Of a stretch of 46,650 nt of DNA, positions 33,626 through 43,438 are shown one piece after another. The translations under genes were made by a program, and so were the position numbers. The stretch's first letter is position 1. Each line of letters opens with the position of its first letter. The DNA is from Verrucomicrobiaceae bacterium (GTDB lineage Bacteria; Verrucomicrobiota; Verrucomicrobiia; Verrucomicrobiales; Verrucomicrobiaceae): contig JAIXSY010000027.1 in the NCBI GenBank assembly GCA_027484445.1, positions 1-46,650 of the forward strand, read 5' to 3'. The notes below the pieces were generated by a model. It did no database searches and was not told where the DNA came from. It saw only the letters and a list, made by a program, of their open reading frames with translations.

Positions 33626-36600
33626 ATGAATACTCACCTCTCCCGGAAAGAGTCGTCTATGGGCCGCGCCTTCCTTGTTCTGGCCGGTCTTTATCTACTT
33701 GGCGCTGCAGGAGCGTCCGCTCAGGGTTTCACGTCTGCCGCATGGACCAATGACTCCGGCGTGACAGAAGTCCCTACGACTACCGTGTGGGCCTACAACC
33801 TTGGCACTAGCAGCTCTACCACGATCAACGGTGTCAATTTCGTTGGTGTTGCAGGCGGCAACCCCTCAGTCACCGACAAATTTTCTCTGAACGTGCCCAC
33901 GGTGTTGAGTGGGGATACCAACAACATTACCTCCTTGACTAACACAGGCAGCTCAGTGCTAGCTCGAGACTTTTTGTACAACAATGCATCAGCAACACTC
34001 ACGCTGAGTGGCCTCACGGTCGGCACCACTTACAGTCTGAATGTGTACTCCGTAGGTTGGGAAGCAGCTGGTAGCCGAAGATCGACCTGGAGTAGCGGAA
34101 GCGACACCGCCACACTGGATGTGGGGCAATTTGGTGCGGATAACGGCATTCGAGTAAACTATCGGTTTGTTGCTACGTCCGCCACACGAACGATTCAAAT
34201 CAATGCACTCAGTAGCTTCACATGGCATTTTTATGGCCTCGCCCTTAGCACGGTGCCTGTCACCTTCAGCACTGCCGCTTGGACGGGTGACGCGAGTGTG
34301 ACCGAAGATTCCGCCAACAATGTCTGGGCCTATAACCTCGGCACGACGAGCAATGCCACCATCAATGGTGTAAATTTCCTTGGACTCGCTGGGGGTAATC
34401 CAAGCGCCTCGGGAAGGTTTTCGCTGAATGTGCCTTCGAATTATACAAATGACGCCAATTCTCTAACGAGCCTGACTGGGACCGGGAGTTCGATTATGGC
34501 GCGAGACTTCATTTATGGGAATTCAAACGCCGTCCTGACGCTGAGTGGCCTAACCGTGGGAACCATGTATTCTTTGAACGTCTATTCCGTCGGCTGGGAA
34601 GCCGCTGGTGGCCGACGCTCCGTCTGGACTAGCGGCTCTGATACCGCTACGCTCGACGTCGGTGAGTTTGGCGACAACAACGGAGTTCGGGTGAATTACA
34701 CTTTCACCGCAGCAGCGACCACACGCAGCATTCAAATCAATGCGCTGAGTGCCAACACTTGGCATTTTTACGGCCTTGCCCTCAACCTAGTGCCAAAAAT
34801 CCTCGTTTTCGATGGGGTTGGGACGACAGGCACTCGTCGGGCTGACAATGTCGGTTCGGTGAATTTCAACTCCATCAAGACTGGCTCCAGTAGCACAGCT
34901 CAGTCCTTTACCGTGCGAAACCAGAGCGGTGATACTCTGACAGGGCTGTCTCTGAGCAAGTCTGGGACAAATCCAGGCGACTTCACCGTGAGTTCTTTGG
35001 CATCAACCACCCTCGCCCCAGGTGCCACCACGACCTTTACTGTTCTTTTCAGTCCTTCTGCGACAGGGACGAGAAGCGCCACGGTCAGCTTCTCCAGCAA
35101 TGAAATGGCCTCGAACCCCTTCGACATCAGCGTGTCGGGCACGGGCACGAATGCTGCACCTACGGCCATCACACTTACGCCCAGCTCAATTGCTGAAAAC
35201 AACGCAGTTGGCGTGGTGACCAGCCTAGCCGCTGTGGACGCGGATAGCAGCCAAACGCACACGTTCACCCTCATCGCCGGTGCGGGTGACGGTGACAACA
35301 GCCTGTTCAGCATCAGTGGCACCGCCCTGAGCCTTTCCGTAAAGGCGAACTTTGAAGTCAAAAGCAGCTATAAACTGCGAGTGAAAGCTGACGATGGCTA
35401 TGGCGGAATGATTGAGAGTGCACTGACGCTGAGCATCACCGATGTCAATGAGCTGCCCAGCGACATCTTATTGTCTTCTTCTTCCTTCCCAGAAACCACA
35501 CTGTCTGGAGTTCAAGTGGCTGAGCTATCGGCAGTGGATGAGGATGCCGGAGCTACCGCAGTTTTTAAACTGGTTGTTGGCGGCGCAGTGGACAACAGTC
35601 TGTTTACCATCAGTGGAAATTCGTTGAGACTGAATACATCTCCAGACTTCGAGAAAAAAGGGAGCTATTCTCTTTACATCGAAGCCAGTGACGGAATGGG
35701 CGGACTTTTCTACAAGACCATTGTGCTAACCGTGCTGGATGTGAATGAATCACCGACGAACATCACGCTCTCTTCGGCACAAATCGCAGAAAACAACTTT
35801 GCAGGCACCGTGGTGGGGACACTGGGTACGGTGGATGAGGATGCAGGTGCCACTGCCACCTTTAAGCTGGTCGATGGACAGGGGTCGAGCGGCAACAGCG
35901 GCTTTAGTATCGACGGTAATGTCTTGAAGATCGGTTTCCGTGCCAATTTTGAGCAGCAATCGGCTTACTCCCTGCGGGTGGAGGCAAATGATGGCTTGGG
36001 AGGGGTGTTCACGAGGACGTTCCTCATCAACATCCTCAATATCAATGACGCACCGACGGATATCGCGATAAGTCCTGCTGCCTTCGCAGAAAACAATGCG
36101 CCACAAACGACCGTGGGAACGCTTGTTGCGGCGGATGAAGATGCCGGAGCCACTGCTACTTACAGCTTGGTCATTGGACCAGGCGACACGGACAATTCCA
36201 GCTTCAACATCGTCAACGGCTTGCTGAGGGTCGGCGTCACTGCGGATTTTGAGACAAAGAAGTCCTACAGCGTGCGTGTGATGGCCAATGATGGCAACGG
36301 CGGTGTTTTCAGCAAAGCACTGACGATCCTTGTGACAAACATCGTTGAACCCCCGGTCATGTCTGTCCGTGGTAGCAATATCCTGATCCCCGATGGCGAC
36401 GTGTCGCCGATCACAGCAGACGGGACCGACTACGGCACTGTGTTGCTCGGATCACAGATCATTCGCACCTACGTGATCTCCAACACGGGGGGCGATCTGC
36501 CATTGAAACTGGTTGGAACTCCTCGTGTTAGAATCTCTGGCGCAAATTCGAGTGATTTCAGCGTTTTAACGATGCCGAGAGATTTGATCGAATCCACGGT

Positions 36601-38911
36601 GACCACGACCGCCACGCTTCAAATCTCATTCCGCCCCACGGCAGCCGGCACTCGCACGGCGAGGATCGAGATTCAAAACGACGATCCACTCCGCCCGAAC
36701 TACAGCTTTGTCATTCAAGGTAAAGCAACGTATCCCCCCAGCACATTCAATTTTAGCGCAACGAATTATGATGTAAAGCAAGGTGCCTCCTCCGTGCTTG
36801 TGACCATTGTTCGGAGTGGCGGCATCGCACCTGCTAGCGTTCGTTTAAGGACAGTCGCAGGAACTGCAACAATCTCAAACAGGCTAGCCTTTCTCGGGGC
36901 TGTGCCCAACACAGATTACACCGAACAAGAAACTACCATTAGCTTTGCACAAAATGAAACCAACAAGGTCGTAGCTATCACTCTGATTCCGAAAACCGGT
37001 GTGCAACCCAATTACATTTTTCAAGCCGAGATCTTGTCTCCTTCTATTGGTGCATTGATCGGCACAGCTCGTCTTTCATCGCTGCGCATTTTCGGACGAG
37101 TCAGACCTTCCGTTGCGTTCATCACTCCAGGTGCAACAACAATCAGCACCCTCTCTCCTTATGTGGTTAGTGGGAGCGTTACGGATTTCGAGGCTGCTGG
37201 AATCAATCGCGTGACTGTCTCTCTGAATGGTGCTGATCCCGTGGATGCGATTCTAGGAACAGCCAGCTCAAACACTCGTCCTTGGAGCTTGACGGTCACA
37301 CCCTCCACGATATCGACCAATACGCTCGAGGTCATAGCCTATGATGCTGATGGCATTGCGAGCTTACCTACGCGGCGTGATTTCGCGTTTACCCAGCGTT
37401 ACAAGCTTGATGTGACTCTTCCAAACAATGGCACTGTTGCGCTCACAACTGCTAAACAACTGGCCAGTCAAGTCACAGCACTGACCCCAACGGCAACGAT
37501 TCAACCCTATGCCATCAAATCCGGCATCTCGCTTCAGGTCACGGCCAGACCATTGACCACACAGCATGTGTTTAGCCATTGGAGTTCTCTACCAAGTGGT
37601 GTGGTGGCTTCTGGGCCCAGCTTTAATTACACGATGCCAGATCAAAATGTGGCTAGTCCGATCACAGCTGTTTTTGTCGAAAATCCGTTCCAACCAACGG
37701 CTGGACAAGGCAATACCTTCCATGGGTTGCTGCGCCCAATGTCTGCAGAGCAAATTTCTGTCTCTAGTGTAGGTGCAATTACTGGCACCCTGACCGCAAC
37801 GAGCGGAGCATTCTCAGGAGCGCTAACGTATAATGGAACCACAACGAATTTCTCCGCTAATTTTTATGGCAATGGTTCCGCAGTCTTTACGACAGCGAAT
37901 GCTGGTTCGCAGACAAGTTTAACCCTTTCCAATGGGGATATCTTCAACATGACTTTTGAAGAGGGTGAAATTCACGCTCAGATTAGCAGAGCAGACTCCG
38001 CGCTCTGCCAAGGTTGGGCCAGTCGAGCCATTTACAGCTCAACCAATCCAGTGCCTCAAGCGATGCTTAATAGCAGGATTCTAACAACGGGGCCATTCAT
38101 AACCGGCATGTATACCATGGCAATTTCCACCAATGGAAACGAGGATTCTTTGCTGCGACCTATTGGAGAAGGCTATGCCACTTTGACACTTAATCAAAGA
38201 GGCACAATCAACCTATCTGGTGTGCTCGCAGATGGAACTCCTTGGACTGCATCGAGTGCAATCGTGAGTGGTGGGCGTTCACCGATTTTTGCACAGCTTA
38301 TCACCCCAGGCCAAGCTCCTGTGAAAAATGCAACCTACCTCGGCACTTTCAGTGGTATGCTTACCTTTGACACAAACAACGCTTTCAGTGATCTCACGGG
38401 CAATGATCTGGTTTGGACTCGTCCTGAAGTTCCAGAGGTAGCGGGAACTAGTTCAACTGCAGTCGCAACTCAGCTTTACACGAACGGATGGCCTTCAGGA
38501 ATTACCGTGGATGTGGTTGGAGCATTGTATAACATTTCTCTCACCATCCAGGAGGGCCTCGGATTGCCTACCATTGAGGAAAACCCAAACAATGCTTATC
38601 TTGAATTCACTGGCGGCAAGTTGCCGTCTGCCGTTTCCTATTCGAATTTTGGCATTAGCAATAATACCATCACTGGAATTCCTAGAAAGGGGTCTCCTTT
38701 CACACTTTTAATCACACGCCAAACGGGATTGTTTAGTGGCACCTTTACCCCAAATTGGACAAACCGTGCGACGGCCCTGCCGACTTTCCAGGGTATTATT
38801 TTGCAAAAGGGACCTGCTAGAGGAGGTTACGGCCATTTCCGCAGCAATCGCACGAACGACAGTAACCCTGAAGTTGGACGTGTAACTCTTGACTACGTTC
38901 CCGCCCCTTAA
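33626..38911 (+). CDS. Very large secreted multidomain protein (cadherin, choice-of-anchor and Calx-beta domains)
   Basis: The 1761-residue protein starts with a signal peptide (hydrophobic core about 14-32, ending ASAQ). Two tandem copies of a ~175-residue module follow (about 35-208 and 212-388, sharing WAYNLGT, TINGVNF, LNVYSVGWEAAG and WHFYGLAL). Next come a choice-of-anchor D/ASH-type domain (about 390-508) and four cadherin-like repeats (about 510-910, each with ENN or similar, DAD/DEDAG, FE-K-SY and ITDVNE-type ends). A second choice-of-anchor domain (about 911-1035), a Calx-beta-like domain (about 1036-1145), Ig-like and InlB-type repeats (to about 1353) and a C-terminal beta-rich region complete it. 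Repeated acidic motifs imply calcium binding. It probably acts as a surface adhesin or matrix protein. No PEP-CTERM, LPXTG or recognisable type IX sorting end was seen. Confidence 0.85.
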   Translation: MNTHLSRKESSMGRAFLVLAGLYLLGAAGASAQGFTSAAWTNDSGVTEVPTTTVWAYNLGTSSSTTINGVNFVGVAGGNPSVTDKFSLNVPTVLSGDTNNITSLTNTGSSVLARDFLYNNASATLTLSGLTVGTTYSLNVYSVGWEAAGSRRSTWSSGSDTATLDVGQFGADNGIRVNYRFVATSATRTIQINALSSFTWHFYGLALSTVPVTFSTAAWTGDASVTEDSANNVWAYNLGTTSNATINGVNFLGLAGGNPSASGRFSLNVPSNYTNDANSLTSLTGTGSSIMARDFIYGNSNAVLTLSGLTVGTMYSLNVYSVGWEAAGGRRSVWTSGSDTATLDVGEFGDNNGVRVNYTFTAAATTRSIQINALSANTWHFYGLALNLVPKILVFDGVGTTGTRRADNVGSVNFNSIKTGSSSTAQSFTVRNQSGDTLTGLSLSKSGTNPGDFTVSSLASTTLAPGATTTFTVLFSPSATGTRSATVSFSSNEMASNPFDISVSGTGTNAAPTAITLTPSSIAENNAVGVVTSLAAVDADSSQTHTFTLIAGAGDGDNSLFSISGTALSLSVKANFEVKSSYKLRVKADDGYGGMIESALTLSITDVNELPSDILLSSSSFPETTLSGVQVAELSAVDEDAGATAVFKLVVGGAVDNSLFTISGNSLRLNTSPDFEKKGSYSLYIEASDGMGGLFYKTIVLTVLDVNESPTNITLSSAQIAENNFAGTVVGTLGTVDEDAGATATFKLVDGQGSSGNSGFSIDGNVLKIGFRANFEQQSAYSLRVEANDGLGGVFTRTFLINILNINDAPTDIAISPAAFAENNAPQTTVGTLVAADEDAGATATYSLVIGPGDTDNSSFNIVNGLLRVGVTADFETKKSYSVRVMANDGNGGVFSKALTILVTNIVEPPVMSVRGSNILIPDGDVSPITADGTDYGTVLLGSQIIRTYVISNTGGDLPLKLVGTPRVRISGANSSDFSVLTMPRDLIESTVTTTATLQISFRPTAAGTRTARIEIQNDDPLRPNYSFVIQGKATYPPSTFNFSATNYDVKQGASSVLVTIVRSGGIAPASVRLRTVAGTATISNRLAFLGAVPNTDYTEQETTISFAQNETNKVVAITLIPKTGVQPNYIFQAEILSPSIGALIGTARLSSLRIFGRVRPSVAFITPGATTISTLSPYVVSGSVTDFEAAGINRVTVSLNGADPVDAILGTASSNTRPWSLTVTPSTISTNTLEVIAYDADGIASLPTRRDFAFTQRYKLDVTLPNNGTVALTTAKQLASQVTALTPTATIQPYAIKSGISLQVTARPLTTQHVFSHWSSLPSGVVASGPSFNYTMPDQNVASPITAVFVENPFQPTAGQGNTFHGLLRPMSAEQISVSSVGAITGTLTATSGAFSGALTYNGTTTNFSANFYGNGSAVFTTANAGSQTSLTLSNGDIFNMTFEEGEIHAQISRADSALCQGWASRAIYSSTNPVPQAMLNSRILTTGPFITGMYTMAISTNGNEDSLLRPIGEGYATLTLNQRGTINLSGVLADGTPWTASSAIVSGGRSPIFAQLITPGQAPVKNATYLGTFSGMLTFDTNNAFSDLTGNDLVWTRPEVPEVAGTSSTAVATQLYTNGWPSGITVDVVGALYNISLTIQEGLGLPTIEENPNNAYLEFTGGKLPSAVSYSNFGISNNTITGIPRKGSPFTLLITRQTGLFSGTFTPNWTNRATALPTFQGIILQKGPARGGYGHFRSNRTNDSNPEVGRVTLDYVPAP
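33729..34794 (+). repeat. Tandem duplication of a ~530-base coding module
   Basis: Bases about 33729-34250 and 34261-34794 encode two clearly homologous copies of the same module within the giant secreted protein. The shared peptide landmarks occur in the same order in both copies: AAWT, WAYNLGT, TINGVNF, GGNPS, LNVP, ARDF, LTLSGLTVG, YSLNVYSVGWEAAG, SGSDTATLDVG, IQINALS and WHFYGLAL. The DNA has diverged more than the protein, so the duplication is not recent. Confidence 0.88.
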
Positions 38912-39106
38912 CTCCTGTTCTAAGTTTTTCTCACTCCATGCTCTTCCGCGGGCAGGAAGAACGTGGGGCTGTTGAGAAACCGATTTTTCTTGTCGTTAGC
39001 GGAACGAATCATCCTTCTTCCTTGGTCGGCGACTTTGACTTTATCCCGGATTCCGCAGTTCTCAGGAACCAGGGCATTCCTGCCGCGCGAACTGCCCAAT
39101 CCGGAT

Positions 39107-40465
39107 TTATTTGCCGATGCAAAAAGAAGAGAAGATCACATCCAGCACTTGTTCGACATCGACCATGCCAACGACTTCCCCGATGGCTTGTAGAGCTTCC
39201 CGAAGATCCAAGGCAATGTATTCGGGTGCCAAACCTTTTTCTAGAGCATGCTTTGCCGCCAAAACGCGCTCGCCGACTTTTTCAAAGCAGCGTTGATGGC
39301 GCGCATTGATGGCCAACGGATGATTCCCCAGCAGGGTGCCTTTTTCCAGGAATGCTTTTCGGATTGCGTCTCGCAGAGCTTCTACTCCCTCGCCATTTTG
39401 ACACGAGAGGCATACTCCATCGACAGGCCAGCCCACGGCTCGACCAAGGTCCATTTTATTCAAAAGCAGAATCCGACGACTCTCCAAATCTGCGGGCAGA
39501 TTAACTCGCCGTGCCAGATGAGCGGGCACGGACGCGTCCACGACCTCAAGAATCAAGTCAGCGCGATCGAGCTCTCTACGAGTCCGCTCCATGCCCATCT
39601 GCTCAATGCCATCTGCCCCATCGCCACGCAGACCCGCAGTATCGACAAGGCGGAGCGGGATACCATGCACTTGAATGACTTCCTCAAGGGTATCTCGCGT
39701 CGTCCCTGCCAAGGGCGAGACAATGGCGCGCTCGAAACCCAGCAACAGGTTCAGCAGACTGGATTTGCCCACATTGGGCTCTCCGCAAATTACCGTTCTA
39801 GCGCCTTGTCGTAAAATTCTACCCTGCTCAGCCGTGTCGAGCAGACGATGCGTTCGCTGAATGACCTCATCCATCCTCGCCATGAGAGCAGTTCCGGTAT
39901 CGGGAGAGATGTCTTCTTCAGGAAAATCAATGTAGGCCTCAACATGAGCCAAGACCGGAAGCAGCGTCTGCTTTAGCTCCAGAGCCTCTCTACCAATGGC
40001 ACCACTTAGTTGTTGCTGGGCTGCCTTCATTGCCAGGGTGCTTTGAGCATGAATCAGGTCCATCACCGCCTCAGCTTGGGTGAGGTCCATTTTACTGTTC
40101 AAAAAAGCACGTTGGGTAAATTCCCCCGGCCCGGCAGCACGCGCTCCCGCATGAAGAATGGCCTCATAGACTTTTTGGGTTACCAGCAGCCCTCCATGGC
40201 CATGGAACTCGATCAAATCTTCTCCAGTGTAGCTCGATGGAGCCTGGAAAAACACCATCAATCCATCATCCAATGTTGTTCCCTCTGAAGATTTTACCTG
40301 GGCTCGATAGAGCTGTCGCGGCACGACTTTCTGCCACCCCACTGAGGGCGAAATCACAGTCTCTGCGACTTGGCGAGCCAAAGAACCTGATAGACGAATG
40401 ACCGAGAGTGCAGCTTCCCCAATCGCCGTAGAAATGGCAGCAATGGTATCGTGGTCAGAAATCAT
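39107..40465 (-). CDS. mnmE: tRNA modification GTPase MnmE
   Basis: The 452-residue protein, with MnmG, modifies the wobble uridine of certain tRNAs (cmnm5U). It has an N-terminal folate-binding domain (ISDHDTIAAISTAIGEAALSVIRLSG), a helical domain, and an inserted G domain. The G domain has P-loop GEPNVGKSS (228-236), DTAGLRGD and NKMD. The protein ends with CIGK, the invariant C-terminal motif whose cysteine is catalytically important. The open frame extends to 40561, but the ATG at 40465 matches the family start. It is convergent with the giant secreted protein gene and divergent from the following exported protein. Confidence 0.96.
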   Translation of the reverse strand: MISDHDTIAAISTAIGEAALSVIRLSGSLARQVAETVISPSVGWQKVVPRQLYRAQVKSSEGTTLDDGLMVFFQAPSSYTGEDLIEFHGHGGLLVTQKVYEAILHAGARAAGPGEFTQRAFLNSKMDLTQAEAVMDLIHAQSTLAMKAAQQQLSGAIGREALELKQTLLPVLAHVEAYIDFPEEDISPDTGTALMARMDEVIQRTHRLLDTAEQGRILRQGARTVICGEPNVGKSSLLNLLLGFERAIVSPLAGTTRDTLEEVIQVHGIPLRLVDTAGLRGDGADGIEQMGMERTRRELDRADLILEVVDASVPAHLARRVNLPADLESRRILLLNKMDLGRAVGWPVDGVCLSCQNGEGVEALRDAIRKAFLEKGTLLGNHPLAINARHQRCFEKVGERVLAAKHALEKGLAPEYIALDLREALQAIGEVVGMVDVEQVLDVIFSSFCIGK

Positions 40466-40717
40466 ACTGATCCATGGTTCAGGCTGATGGAAAATGCTAG
40501 TTTCGATTCCAGATGGCCGAAGGATGAAAACCCGAGTTCGCGGTGCCTTCGGCAGTGGCAAATTCTAGCCAAAGAAGGATACAGAGGTTCCTAAGTTAAG
40601 AATGACAAGACATGGAAGCATCAGAAAAAGGTCTTTACATTGTCAAACCCATGTGGTTCAAAATCATTTGTCTGTTATTTGCCCCGTTGTTTAGCGTATT
40701 CTCAGCCGCCCCCCGCC

Positions 40718-42001
40718 GTGAAACGACACCTTCAACTCACCGCCATTCTCTCGCTTGCCACCCTGACTTTAGCCGTCGGAAAGTGGAGCCGGATTCCTTC
40801 GGCAGACAAGCGTCCTGTCAATATGTCGCTCGTGAGCGCTGGCACGACCGTGGCCAGTTCTCAAGGCTTAGCACCCTCAGCAGGTCTGATTCTAGGCGAC
40901 CCTCTCCGCCCCGTGCGCGTTGCCAGTGGCCAAAGCGAAGCCATTCTGAAATTGGTGCGCCAGTCCTATGTCGAAAGGGCATCATTCGTGAGCGAAGGCC
41001 TCGAAGGAAGCGTTAGCGCTTCATTGAGCCATGATGGAAAGACTTGGAAAAATGAGGTTCGTCAGTCCTTTACAGCCATTGACCGCATGGTCAGCCTCTC
41101 TCTGGGGGTGGCTCAAGGCCAGTATGTCAGGCTCCAGTTCGATCTGAATCGTGGTGGTGTGATCCGCAGCTTCCAGATTTTAGGATCTCACAGCGATGCA
41201 AATTACAAAGTCACCCAAAACAAAGATGGCAGCGGTGCCAAAGTGAACTTCGCTTCGGGCATCGGAGGCGGACGTTTGATCTACATCAACCCAGAAGACT
41301 TCTCTTCACGCAATCTGGCCGCTGCCTCTGAAATCACCTTCCCTGAGTCCAATGACAAATACAGAACTGCTGTTTATGATTTGGGACAGGTTCGCTCACT
41401 CAATGAGTTTGGTTCAGTTCATTCTCCTCGGCCCATGAGAATGCTGGTTTACGCTTTCGAAACTCTCCCTGAAAAAGAAGATTGGAAAGGCCGCCTTGCT
41501 TTTGACCCATCAGCTCTTGATGGAATTGACCCAGTAGCATCCGCTGAAGATGCCATTGGCAAAGGCGTGATTCAGGTAAAAACCAAGACCTCGGTAAAGG
41601 CTCGTTACGTGGCCCTGCGCTGGGAGCCTGACTTCAATCCACCCGGCGTCACCGTCAGTGGCGTAACCATTTCAGGCTCAGGCAATGTGTCCTTTAACAG
41701 CGCAGGGACCAGCGTAAACACAACGACTGATGCAAACGGCAATGTCGTGACTGAAATCAATCAGAACGGCAACACCATGACGGTCACGATCGATCCAAGC
41801 AGCGGTCAAACCAACACGAATGGTAACCTGGGTGCTGGTGGAGAGTCTGGAAACGGCCCTGATGCCTCCGGCAACAATAACGCACCTCCAGTCATCTTTA
41901 ACAATCCTTCGAACACCGGAGATGGCATCGGCTCTCCTGCGAGCAATGGCAATGATGGCCGCAAGCAAGACGACGGTGGTCAACCTCCTTCCGAGATATA
42001 A
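40718..42001 (+). CDS. Exported protein of unknown function with Asn/Gly-rich tail
   Basis: From the GTG at 40718 the 427-residue product begins KRHLQLTAILSLATLTLAV, a good signal peptide. Residues about 60-170 look like a beta-sandwich of the discoidin/galactose-binding type (SASLSHDGKTWKNEVRQSF and GQYVRLQFDLNRGGVIRSFQILG), but the match is by eye only. The C-terminal third (about 310-427) is low-complexity Asn, Gly, Thr and Ser, probably an extended surface segment. The open frame continues upstream to a TTG at 40640. A different frame at 40651 encodes another signal-like peptide (MWFKIICLLFAPLFSVFSAA), so the start may be disturbed by a frameshift. No family is recognised. It ends in a strong terminator. 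Confidence 0.62.
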   Translation: MKRHLQLTAILSLATLTLAVGKWSRIPSADKRPVNMSLVSAGTTVASSQGLAPSAGLILGDPLRPVRVASGQSEAILKLVRQSYVERASFVSEGLEGSVSASLSHDGKTWKNEVRQSFTAIDRMVSLSLGVAQGQYVRLQFDLNRGGVIRSFQILGSHSDANYKVTQNKDGSGAKVNFASGIGGGRLIYINPEDFSSRNLAAASEITFPESNDKYRTAVYDLGQVRSLNEFGSVHSPRPMRMLVYAFETLPEKEDWKGRLAFDPSALDGIDPVASAEDAIGKGVIQVKTKTSVKARYVALRWEPDFNPPGVTVSGVTISGSGNVSFNSAGTSVNTTTDANGNVVTEINQNGNTMTVTIDPSSGQTNTNGNLGAGGESGNGPDASGNNNAPPVIFNNPSNTGDGIGSPASNGNDGRKQDDGGQPPSEI

Positions 42002-42027
42002 TTGATCGAATAGATCTACTTCATTTC

Positions 42028-42061
42028 AAACGGCTGCCATCAAGGCAGCCGTTTCTGTTTT
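42028..42061 (+). terminator. Rho-independent terminator between the exported protein gene and dgt
   Basis: AAACGGCTGCC (42028-42038) pairs perfectly with GGCAGCCGTTT (42044-42054) around the five-base loop ATCAA and is followed by CTGTTTTA. It lies 27 bases after the rightward stop and overlaps the last codons of the convergent dgt gene. The A-rich left flank makes partial activity on the reverse strand possible. Confidence 0.9.
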
Positions 42062-43337
42062 ATACAAAGTCAGTGATCGAGCCAAAATTCGCATCAAACA
42101 AGCGACGGTAAGTCCGAAAGGCAAATGCATCTGTCATACTCGCTACCCAATCGCAAACCAAGCGAGCCCGTGTGGACGGATCTTGCGCTTTACGGACCTC
42201 TTCCTCATAGATCGCAGGCATCAGATGAAGCGAGGATTGATTTTCTTCGATGTAGCAATTTCGCATAACCTCAAACATCCGCGTCAAAATGAAGTCTGCC
42301 TTAAAATCCAGCTGCTGAAGCTGGGGTGTCTTGAAGACCAAATCCAAAGCTATGCGCTTGTTGAGCTTGGATACCGCTTTCATTTCAGGAGCAACTTCAA
42401 GAGACCAGGAATGGCGTTGGCTGAATGGACTCAGGAAATTCTCGGCAGGCTCCAGACGCGTCGCTCGGATGCAGTCACCGATTTGTCGGTTCAGGTAAGC
42501 CTCTACCCTGCCCTTTGCGATGGCAGCACACAAAAATTCGATCTGCGCACTTTCCACAGACGATAGCTGCTGCTGACTGGCCCATTTTTCCAAACGTGAA
42601 CCGTCGATGAACCCCGCCTGGATTCCATCCGCCAAATCATTGACAGAATACGCAGTATCATCTGCCCAATCCATGATCTGGCACTCAATGCTCTTGAACC
42701 GATTTCGAGCTGGTCCTGGAGGCAAATCTGCCGGGAATGCATGTCCACCGACGGTGAAGTCAAGCCACTCTTCATGCTCGTCATAGATGTAATGATTTTT
42801 GGCTCCACCAGCATCCTTGTGCAGGGTTTTGTACTTCAAAATCGCATCCAACAGCGCGCGGGTCGGATTCATTCCTTCACGGCCATTGTTGAAGATCGTT
42901 TGCGTCAACAAGCGCAGCGTCTGGGCATTGCCCTCAAAGCCTCCGTAAGGTTGCATCAAACGATGCAAGGTGCGCTCTCCCGTGTGTCCAAACGGTGGAT
43001 GGCCGAGATCGTGGGCAAGGCAGGCACTTTCGACCAAATCAGCATCAATGCGTGCCCCCTCGGGCAGTGGTGTTTTTTGCTCGGCCAGCCATGCGCAGAT
43101 GGATCGGCCAATCTGAGCTACTTCGATGCTATGAGTCAGCCGCGTGCGATAAAAGTCATACTCACCAGAGAGAAAAACCTGCGTTTTGCTTTGAAGGCGA
43201 CGAAAGGCAGCGCTGTGAATGATCCGGTCGCGGTCGATCTGAAAGGCACTTCGGTATTCTCCTGCCTGAGGTGGTCGTTCACGGCGGGTGGCCGTATCAA
43301 AGACAGAGTAAAAGGAGTTGGCTGGCATTCGTGCCAT
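42060..43337 (-). CDS. dgt: Deoxyguanosinetriphosphate triphosphohydrolase-like protein (HD domain)
   Basis: The 425-residue HD-superfamily protein hydrolyses dNTPs to deoxynucleoside and triphosphate, as in the Dgt family. The metal-binding residues are His69 (RLTHSIEVAQIGRSI), His109-Asp110 (ACLAHDLGHPPFGHTGE) and a later Asp in MDWADDTAYSVNDLADG. FRRLQSKTQVF (about 45-55) is the conserved N-terminal segment. Substrate preference for dGTP over other dNTPs cannot be decided from sequence. The start ATG 43337 is used; a second ATG three codons in is possible. It is divergent from purK, with 101 bases between starts. Confidence 0.92.
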   Translation of the reverse strand: MARMPANSFYSVFDTATRRERPPQAGEYRSAFQIDRDRIIHSAAFRRLQSKTQVFLSGEYDFYRTRLTHSIEVAQIGRSICAWLAEQKTPLPEGARIDADLVESACLAHDLGHPPFGHTGERTLHRLMQPYGGFEGNAQTLRLLTQTIFNNGREGMNPTRALLDAILKYKTLHKDAGGAKNHYIYDEHEEWLDFTVGGHAFPADLPPGPARNRFKSIECQIMDWADDTAYSVNDLADGIQAGFIDGSRLEKWASQQQLSSVESAQIEFLCAAIAKGRVEAYLNRQIGDCIRATRLEPAENFLSPFSQRHSWSLEVAPEMKAVSKLNKRIALDLVFKTPQLQQLDFKADFILTRMFEVMRNCYIEENQSSLHLMPAIYEEEVRKAQDPSTRARLVCDWVASMTDAFAFRTYRRLFDANFGSITDFV

Positions 43338-43438
43338 GATGCTAGACTGAGCCTGCGGGCTGGCAAGGCTTAGCTCCCCTGCGGGTCACGATCCGTGCAT
43401 ATTTGTTTTGGCGTCACGTTGAATCCTGAGTCTAGGAG

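Noticed and set aside
38938..39309. Short forward open frames between the giant protein gene and the mnmE 3' end
   Set aside because: They overlap mnmE antisense, have no ribosome binding site or recognisable motif, and two competing frames look equally weak.
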